From JAVBRD01 sp031548365 (GTDB lineage: Bacteria; Bacillota; Clostridia; Christensenellales; UBA1750), in contig JAVBRD010000005.1 of the NCBI GenBank assembly GCA_031548365.1, positions 1 to 64,000 of the forward strand: a stretch of DNA of 64,000 nt, given 5' to 3'. Under the pieces are notes generated by a model. It was not told the origin of the DNA. It did not search any database and saw nothing but the letters and a program-made list of their open reading frames with translations. Below, one piece after another: positions 58,856-64,000 of this stretch (the stretch's first letter is position 1; the number at the start of each line of letters is the position of its first letter). The position numbers were made by a program, and so were the translations under genes.

Positions 58856-59524
58856 TTGCTAGATTCGGTCGTGCAGCTCTGGCTAAAATATGACTATGTT
58901 TTCTATCACGGGCTGCTTGGGACGCTGTGGCTTTCCGCCATCACGGTGCTCATCGCCAGCGTGGTCGGCGCGCTGCTCGCGATGATGAAGCTCTCGCGCT
59001 TCAGGGTGCTGGGTAAGTTCGTCGATGTGTACATGTGGGTGATGCGCGGCACACCCATCCTGCTCCAGCTGTATTTTTTCTGGCTTTGGCTGCCCAAGGT
59101 CGTGCCATTCGCGCTCACCGACACGCAGTCCATCGTGGTCGCGCTCATCGTCAACGCGAGCTCCTACGTCGCGGAGATCATCCGTGCGGGCATACAAGCC
59201 GTTGACATCGGGCAGACGGAGGCCGCCACCAGCCTTGGCATGACCGGCTATCACACGATGATGCGCGTGGTGATGCCGCAGGCCATCAAGAACATTCTGC
59301 CCGCGCTCGGCAACCAGTACATCATGATGGTCAAGCAGGCGTCGCTCGCATCCGTCTTCTTCGTCGACGAGCTGATGACGTCGTACAAGACCGTGCAGTC
59401 CGCTACATTCCTCGCGCTGCCCTCTCTGATCATCGTGGGCATCATCTATTTGGTCGTGACCACTGTGCTGACACAAGCGCTTGACCTCTTTGAAAGGAGA
59501 CTGAAACGCAGTGAGCGCAGTTAA
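58856..59524 (+). CDS. Polar amino acid ABC transporter, permease
   Basis: HisM/GlnP-type permease of 222 residues with about five helices and the contact loop for the ATPase, EAATSLGMTGYHTMMRVVMPQAIKNILPALGNQ. The N-terminal YHGLLGTLWLSAITVLIASVVGALLAMMKLSR is typical. The start is a TTG with GGAGG eight bases upstream. It overlaps the ATPase gene by 14 bases. Confidence 0.93.
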   Translation: MLDSVVQLWLKYDYVFYHGLLGTLWLSAITVLIASVVGALLAMMKLSRFRVLGKFVDVYMWVMRGTPILLQLYFFWLWLPKVVPFALTDTQSIVVALIVNASSYVAEIIRAGIQAVDIGQTEAATSLGMTGYHTMMRVVMPQAIKNILPALGNQYIMMVKQASLASVFFVDELMTSYKTVQSATFLALPSLIIVGIIYLVVTTVLTQALDLFERRLKRSERS

Positions 59525-60284
59525 AGAAATGCCGAAGGCGCGCGCCGCGCTCGGGCGTGAGATCATCCGCGTGGAGAATCTGAACAAGTCGTTCGGCAAA
59601 CTCCACGTTCTAAAAGACATCACCGAAAGCATTCGCGAGGGCGAGGTCGTGTCCATCATCGGGCCGTCCGGCAGCGGAAAGAGCACATTCCTTCGCTGCC
59701 TCAACCTGCTCGAGCGCCCCAACAGCGGTAAAGTCTTGTTTGAGGACGTCGATCTCGCGGATCGCAAGGTCAACGTCGTCAAGCACCGCCAGAAAATCGG
59801 CATGGTGTTTCAGCTCTTCAACGTCTTTCCGCACTTAACCGTGCTTGAGAACATCACGCTCGCGCCCACGCTCGAGAAAAAAATCCCCAAGGAGCAGGCG
59901 CGGCAGCGCGCGTGCGAGCTCTTGGAGCGTGTCGGCCTTTTGGACAAAAAGGACGAGTACCCCTCCCGCCTCTCCGGCGGGCAAAAGCAGCGCCTCGCCA
60001 TCGTGCGCGCGCTCGCCATGGATCCCGACGTCATCCTTTTTGACGAGCCCACTAGCGCGCTCGATCCGGAGATGGTGGGCGAGGTGCTGGACGTCATCAA
60101 GCGGCTCGCGCAGTCCGGCATGACCATCATCATCGTCACCCACGAGATGGGCTTTTGCCGCGAGGTCAGCGACCGCGTGCTCTTCATGGACGACGGCATG
60201 ATTTGCGAGCAGGGCACGCCGGAAGAGCTGTTCCAGAACGCCAAGAACCCGCGCACCGTGGAGTTTTTGAGCATGGTGCTGTAA
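59511..60284 (+). CDS. Polar amino acid ABC transporter, ATP-binding protein
   Basis: GlnQ/HisP-type ATPase of 257 residues: Walker A GPSGSGKST, Q loop MVFQLFNVFPHLTVLENI, signature LSGGQKQRLAIVRALAMDP, Walker B VILFDEPTSALDPEMVGEVL and switch His VTHEMGFCREV. GTG start inside the permease gene. Completes a full importer with the two genes before it. Confidence 0.95.
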   Translation: MSAVKEMPKARAALGREIIRVENLNKSFGKLHVLKDITESIREGEVVSIIGPSGSGKSTFLRCLNLLERPNSGKVLFEDVDLADRKVNVVKHRQKIGMVFQLFNVFPHLTVLENITLAPTLEKKIPKEQARQRACELLERVGLLDKKDEYPSRLSGGQKQRLAIVRALAMDPDVILFDEPTSALDPEMVGEVLDVIKRLAQSGMTIIIVTHEMGFCREVSDRVLFMDDGMICEQGTPEELFQNAKNPRTVEFLSMVL

Positions 60285-60351
60285 AAATTTACGACAGGTT
60301 TTTCGATCGGGCATGGGTTTCCGCGGAGAGTGTGTATCAGGTGGTGTTACG

Positions 60352-60831
60352 ATGGATATGTCATCGTGTGTTCTAAGGCCGATGGATGAGGGAGCGGCTG
60401 ATATCATTCGCGAATGGGAATACCCAAAGCCCTATGAAGTGTACAGCTTCAAAGACAAGAAAAACGGCTATTTGCTTGACAGAAGAATTTGGGGCATAGA
60501 ACAATTCTATCTTATCAGCAATGATGAAATTGTTGGTCAAGTTGCGTGCCAGTATGATAATGACGATTTATGGGTTGGTTGGTCGCTTTCCCCCGCTTTA
60601 TGCGGGACTGGTAACGGCCATTTGTTTGTCAACAAGTGCATTGAAGAAATACGTCGCGTAAAGCAGCATAAAGGTTCACTTTTATTGAGAGTGGCGGCAT
60701 GGAACGAGCGAGCCATTAAGGCATATGCAAAAGCAGGGTTCACATACAAAGAAACAATCGTTGATGGAGTCGCAGGTTCAAGCAAGGTTGATGTTTTTTG
60801 GGTGATGGAATCTTTAGACCCACACCAGTAA
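60352..60831 (+). CDS. GNAT-family acetyltransferase, AT-rich
   Basis: The 159-residue protein is of the RimJ/AAC(6')-like type: LRPMDEGAADIIREWEYPKPYEVY, DLWVGWSLSPALCGTGNGHLFVN at the acetyl-CoA loop and LLLRVAAWNERAIKAYAKAGFTY at the end. AGGTGG is seven bases before the ATG at 60352. The codons are much more A/T-rich than in the ABC genes before it and the amidohydrolase after it, so it looks like a recent insertion. Substrate unknown; a resistance role is possible but not shown. Confidence 0.87.
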   Translation: MDMSSCVLRPMDEGAADIIREWEYPKPYEVYSFKDKKNGYLLDRRIWGIEQFYLISNDEIVGQVACQYDNDDLWVGWSLSPALCGTGNGHLFVNKCIEEIRRVKQHKGSLLLRVAAWNERAIKAYAKAGFTYKETIVDGVAGSSKVDVFWVMESLDPHQ

Positions 60832-60883
60832 GCATACACCCACATTGTCCGCGTTGTTTGAAGCAATAGAGAGGGGCCTCGCC

Positions 60884-62326
60884 ATGACAGACCTGCAGCA
60901 GATTGAGAAGACCATCCGCGAAAAAGAAAAGCTGATCCTTACGGTCAGCGACGAGATATGGGGCTACGCGGAGCTGCCCTACGCGGAGTTTAAGTCGGCC
61001 CGGCTATTGTGCGACACGCTTAAATCCGAAGGCTTCACCGTGGAAGAAGGCGTGGCGGAGATGCCCACGTCCTTTGTGGGCCGCTTTGTCTCAGGCGATG
61101 GCAAGCCCGTCATGGGATTCCTCGGCGAGTATGACGCACTCGACATCCTCAGTCAGGAGGCGGGCAACCCCGCTAAATGCCCGATCACGGAGGGTGCCCC
61201 TGGCCACGGCTGCGGCCACAACGCGCTTGGGGCGGGCGCGCTGGGCGCGGCGCTCGCGCTCAAGGAATACCTTGTGCAAAACCACAAGTCCGGCACAGTG
61301 GTCTATTACGGTTGCGCGGCTGAAGAAGGCGCGGGCGCGAAGCAGTTCATGGCACGCGCGGGTTTGTTTGAAGACGCCGACTTCATCTACACATGGCACC
61401 CCGCAACCGTCAACGGCGTGGACGCCAACCGCTCCAACGCCATCATGGGCGCTAACTTTGAGTTTTTCGGCGTAACCAGCCACGCGGGCGGTTCCCCCCA
61501 CCTCGGAAGGAGCGCGCTTGACGCCGCAGAGCTGATGAGCGTGGGGTGCAACTACCTGCGCGAACACACGATCAACGAAGCGCGTATCCACTACGCGTAC
61601 GTAGACGCGGGCGGCGTCGCGCCCAACGTGGTGCAGGATCACACGCTCATTAAGTACGAGGTGCGGTCCCCCAAGGTCAGCCAGTGCAAGGAGCTGTTCG
61701 AGCGCGTGGTCAACGTGGCGCGCGGCGCGGCGCTCATGACCGACACACGCATGGAGTACGAGCTGACCATGGCCTTCTCCGACTACATCGCCAATGACGC
61801 GCTCGCGCGCGTGGGCGACGAGTGTCTGCGCGAAATTGGCGCGCCCGTGTGGGACGAACAGGACTACGCGCTCGCCAGCGCGTATCTGTCCACCTATAAC
61901 GAGACGACCATGTCCTCCATTCGAGCGAGCGTCGCCACGCTCTTCGGCGAAGACCAGGTTGAAGCCATTCTGGCTCGCCCGCTCGACAGCCAGGTGCATC
62001 CCTACGATCCCGCGAAGTCTGTCGTCAGCGGGGGATCCACCGATGTGGGCGACGTCACCTACGCAGCGCCCACCCTCAACTTCCGCGTCGCCACCGCGTG
62101 CATCGGTAACGTGGGCCACACTTGGCAGATGACCGGGCAGGCAGGGAGCCGCATCGCGCACAAGGGGTTGATCGTGGCCGCCAAGGCCATGGCTCTCTCC
62201 GCCGTCCGCACCATGGAGCGCCCCGACGTCATCGCCGAAGCCAAGCGCATCGTTGCGCGGCAGAACGGCGGAAAGTATGAGTGCCCCCTTCCTGACAGCG
62301 TGAAACCGCCTGTGGGCAGGTACTGA
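60884..62326 (+). CDS. M20-family amidohydrolase, AbgB-like
   Basis: Metallo-amidohydrolase of 480 residues close in layout to AbgB (p-aminobenzoyl-glutamate hydrolase subunit B). The metal site is GEYDAL, PGHGCGHNALGAG and AAEEGAGAK; the dimerisation domain is inserted around GVTSHAGGSPHLGRSALDAAELM; a late His lies in NVGHTWQM. AGGGG is seven bases before the ATG at 60884. True AbgB works with AbgA, and none is here, so it may cleave another N-acyl amino acid or dipeptide. It follows an amino acid importer. Confidence 0.9.
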   Translation: MTDLQQIEKTIREKEKLILTVSDEIWGYAELPYAEFKSARLLCDTLKSEGFTVEEGVAEMPTSFVGRFVSGDGKPVMGFLGEYDALDILSQEAGNPAKCPITEGAPGHGCGHNALGAGALGAALALKEYLVQNHKSGTVVYYGCAAEEGAGAKQFMARAGLFEDADFIYTWHPATVNGVDANRSNAIMGANFEFFGVTSHAGGSPHLGRSALDAAELMSVGCNYLREHTINEARIHYAYVDAGGVAPNVVQDHTLIKYEVRSPKVSQCKELFERVVNVARGAALMTDTRMEYELTMAFSDYIANDALARVGDECLREIGAPVWDEQDYALASAYLSTYNETTMSSIRASVATLFGEDQVEAILARPLDSQVHPYDPAKSVVSGGSTDVGDVTYAAPTLNFRVATACIGNVGHTWQMTGQAGSRIAHKGLIVAAKAMALSAVRTMERPDVIAEAKRIVARQNGGKYECPLPDSVKPPVGRY

Positions 62327-62483
62327 GGGCGCACATTAAACAGGTCGACATCAGACGGCCGCGCGCATTCCAGACTTGCGCCCAGCAGATGCGTCTCTTG
62401 ACTTCGCCACCCACGCTCCGTATGGGGACGGGGAAATGCCCCCAAGGCCGCGTTTCCGCATTCTCATTACAGGAGGTTTGCAC

Positions 62484-62915
62484 ATGGACATCATTCAAGA
62501 GGCCAAGAGGCTATTCAACGAGACATGGGATCTGCTGGACAAGAAGGATCGCACGAGCGAGGACGACATCACCATGCTCCACAAGGCGCACACGTCGTGC
62601 CTTTTGTGGAGAACGGCGAAAAGCCCCGTTAACGACGCGCGCGGCGACTGGCAGGTGTCGCACGTGTACAGCGTGCTCAGGATGGGCGCGCCCGCGCTCC
62701 TCCACGCGCAGCGTTCGCTGAGCTTGTGCCTGACCAACGGCGTAGCCGGCCTTGATCTCGCATTCGGATATGAAGCGGTCGCGCGCGCGTACGCCGTACT
62801 GGGCGAGGAAAAAGAGGCCGTGAATTACCGGTCGCTGGGCATCACCGCGTGCGAGGGCATCGAAAAAGACAGTGACAAGCAATACGCGCTCAAGGAGCTG
62901 GCGGACGCTCTTTGA
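62484..62915 (+). CDS. Small helical protein, 143 residues, unknown function
   Basis: AGGAGG is seven bases before the ATG at 62484. The sequence is fully helical and looks like two to three TPR-like hairpins: IIQEAKRLFNETWDLLD, MLHKAHTSCLLWRTAKSPVNDARGDWQVSHVYSVLRMGAPALLHAQRSLSLC, LAFGYEAVARAYAVLGEEKEAVNY. I recall similar stand-alone proteins in Bacillota and Actinomycetes, without assigned role. Cytoplasmic. Bases 62327-62483 before it hold no gene. Confidence 0.75.
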   Translation: MDIIQEAKRLFNETWDLLDKKDRTSEDDITMLHKAHTSCLLWRTAKSPVNDARGDWQVSHVYSVLRMGAPALLHAQRSLSLCLTNGVAGLDLAFGYEAVARAYAVLGEEKEAVNYRSLGITACEGIEKDSDKQYALKELADAL

Positions 62916-62922
62916 GCTTGGA

Positions 62923-62963
62923 CACAAACGAGGAGCGCGGCTTTGCCGCGCTCCTCGTTTGTG
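62923..62963. terminator. Strong bidirectional hairpin between converging genes
   Basis: Nineteen-base perfect stem with a 3-base loop, between the helical-protein gene and the converging secreted-protein gene. No long T run. Confidence 0.8.
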
Positions 62964-62971
62964 GATGGCCG

Positions 62972-63322
62972 CTAACGACTGATGACATCGTTGGCGTTTT
63001 CGTTTTTCAGCAGTTCGTCGATGTATTTCTGTAAAACTTCATCCGTTGCCGCGGATACCGTTAAATCACCCAATCCGCCGTTTTGCCGATGTCCGCCTTG
63101 CGCAAACGTCCATACGTCCCGGACGTGTTCCTCAAGCTCGGACTCCTGCATATCCTCATTCAGGTGAACGTAAATCTCTGTGTTCGCTTCGGAGAGCCCA
63201 TCGCTGCGGACAAAGTAAACCTCGCCTTTTTGCGGGCTGAGTGAATCGGAGCCGGAAAAACCCGTCAAACAAAGCAACAAAGCGAAAAGCAGGGAAAAAG
63301 AAACAATCGCTTTCACTCTCAT
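62972..63322 (-). CDS. Small secreted or membrane-anchored protein, 116 residues
   Basis: Signal peptide MRVKAIVSFSLLFALLLCLTG; a Cys at residue 18 is inside it, but no standard lipobox is formed. The mature part is acidic, with KGEVYFVRSDGLSEANTEIYVHL and a helical end (DEVLQKYIDELLKNENANDV). A run of Gs lies about four bases before the ATG. No family recognised. Divergent from another small exported-type gene. Confidence 0.65.
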   Translation of the reverse strand: MRVKAIVSFSLLFALLLCLTGFSGSDSLSPQKGEVYFVRSDGLSEANTEIYVHLNEDMQESELEEHVRDVWTFAQGGHRQNGGLGDLTVSAATDEVLQKYIDELLKNENANDVISR

Positions 63323-63472
63323 TCACCCCCCTTACTCACATTAATCATACTATCGCAAAACAAAAAAAACAAGACAAATACAATAAATAAGTTGAGAATA
63401 ATTAACGAATACTATATTGACATTGGTAGATAATTACAATAAAAAAAATCTCTTCTTTCGCTGATCCTTGTT
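63323..63472. other. Very AT-rich divergent intergenic region
   Basis: About 150 bases, mostly A and T, unlike the rest of the window. A plus-strand TTGACA at 63417-63422 with TAAAAA 17 bases later could drive the right-hand gene. An A8 run lies at 63441-63448. Confidence 0.5.
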
Positions 63473-63832
63473 ATGCTTTTGCAAATCGGAACGGTGGCGC
63501 TTGCCACGGAAAGAAACACCGGCAGTGACGTGATCATCAATGGCCGGGTGGTCTACACTGCGGCAACGGAAGCGGAAGCATTGGCTTTCGTCTTTGGCGA
63601 AGACACACACGCGCACACTTTTGGCGGCCATGGCGGCGGTATGGTCATCCAATCATACAATTGCGGAACGACGGGAAGCGGACAGCACGGATATACCCAG
63701 ATTGTCACGGATACCTACATACGCAACATACGCAACTACGAAAATAACACCATCACATGGATACAGACGCGTCGGTGCCCTTATTGCCTTGCGACACAGA
63801 TGTTCAACATGGGCACGTATCCCGCGTACTAG
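63473..63832 (+). CDS. Small probable exported protein, 119 residues
   Basis: Open frame without a ribosome binding site at the ATG. The in-frame codons just upstream read KKSLLSLILV, and together with MLLQIGTVALA they form a good signal peptide ending in ALA, but a stop codon precedes the two lysines and no normal start codon is available. So the true start is probably an unusual codon or is hidden by a frameshift in the A8 run. The mature part is Gly/His-rich (HAHTFGGHGGG) with CPYC near the end. Function unknown. Confidence 0.55.
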   Translation: MLLQIGTVALATERNTGSDVIINGRVVYTAATEAEALAFVFGEDTHAHTFGGHGGGMVIQSYNCGTTGSGQHGYTQIVTDTYIRNIRNYENNTITWIQTRRCPYCLATQMFNMGTYPAY

Positions 63833-63884
63833 CCGGCAAAGCAGTCGCAGCGTCATTGCGCGAACAAGCCAAAAGGAGTTGAGG

Positions 63885-63913
63885 GCACCCGATGAATTTC
63901 GGGCGCTTTTTTT
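63885..63913 (+). terminator. Intrinsic terminator
   Basis: Eight-base stem with one mismatch, then seven T residues, about 50 bases past the previous stop. Bases 63914-64000 show no gene. Confidence 0.8.
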
Positions 63914-64000
63914 GCTGGCAGTTATGCGTTAATGCATGATTCTTTTCTCAGTAATTCACATTCATTGTGTTTTTCAAAATATTCGGAGTTTTACGAACTA

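Overview
The window reads as a piece of chromosome from an endospore-forming, anaerobic Bacillota of the Clostridia type with a high-GC genome. The sporulation genes spoIIID, spmA and spmB, an Mbl/MreB homologue, the rpsO-pnp-M16 peptidase order, the murA-divIB-DUF881-DUF881-sbp division cluster and a B12-dependent class II ribonucleotide reductase all point there. Third codon positions are strongly G/C; a few genes (30698-31156, 60352-60831) and the last 700 bases are clearly AT-richer and look acquired or relaxed. There is no rRNA, CRISPR array, prophage or intact insertion sequence.

Layout. 0.2-5.4 kb (minus): mbl, an acetyltransferase, spoIIID with a near-consensus sigma-E promoter, a collagen-like/beta-propeller surface protein, a HAD phosphatase, spmB and spmA. 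5.5-10.8 kb (plus): nrdJ, a VOC protein, O-acetylhomoserine sulfhydrylase, an esterase and an HD protein. 10.8-11.2 kb: a truncated and a complete tRNA-Ser(UGA), each behind its own promoter. 11.2-16.8 kb: a small protein, an oxidoreductase (minus), then rpsO, pnp and an M16 peptidase. 16.9-24.5 kb (minus): a five-gene overlapping operon (heterodimeric ABC exporter, UPF0104 membrane protein, phospholipase-C-like protein, P-type ATPase) behind a leader-peptide attenuator. 24.6-31.2 kb: small genes, an orphan substrate-binding lipoprotein, an ABC-F protein with a terminator over its ribosome binding site, a DUF362 ferredoxin protein and a foreign-looking Nudix gene. 31.3-40.3 kb: a sugar and sugar-acid cluster (tandem esterase, RraA-like, enolase-superfamily enzyme, two SDRs, cellobiose-2-epimerase-like, CoA-disulfide reductase-like). 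40.3-42 kb: palindromic repeats around a transposase fragment, then a polysaccharide deacetylase. 42-48 kb: a polyol cluster (SrlD-like, unknown protein, xylulokinase-like, GatD-like, UroD-like) lying between two inverted copies of a 188-bp MITE-like element. 48-55 kb: cysteine desulfurase and DUF3343, then murA, divIB, two DUF881 genes, sbp and a lytic transglycosylase. 55-64 kb: a Cys-rich Ig-like protein, an IS1-like remnant, a polar amino acid ABC importer, an acetyltransferase, an M20 amidohydrolase and small genes.

How it works together. The window mixes core functions (translation, RNA decay, cell wall, sporulation) with two carbon catabolism modules and two probable antibiotic-response loci (ABC exporter and ABC-F), both of which appear to be controlled by transcription attenuation. 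The strongest new leads are the exporter leader peptide with mutually exclusive terminator and antiterminator, the MITE-bracketed polyol cassette, and the duplicated tRNA-Ser 5' half with a complete promoter. All statements come from reading the sequence and from family knowledge; no database search was run.
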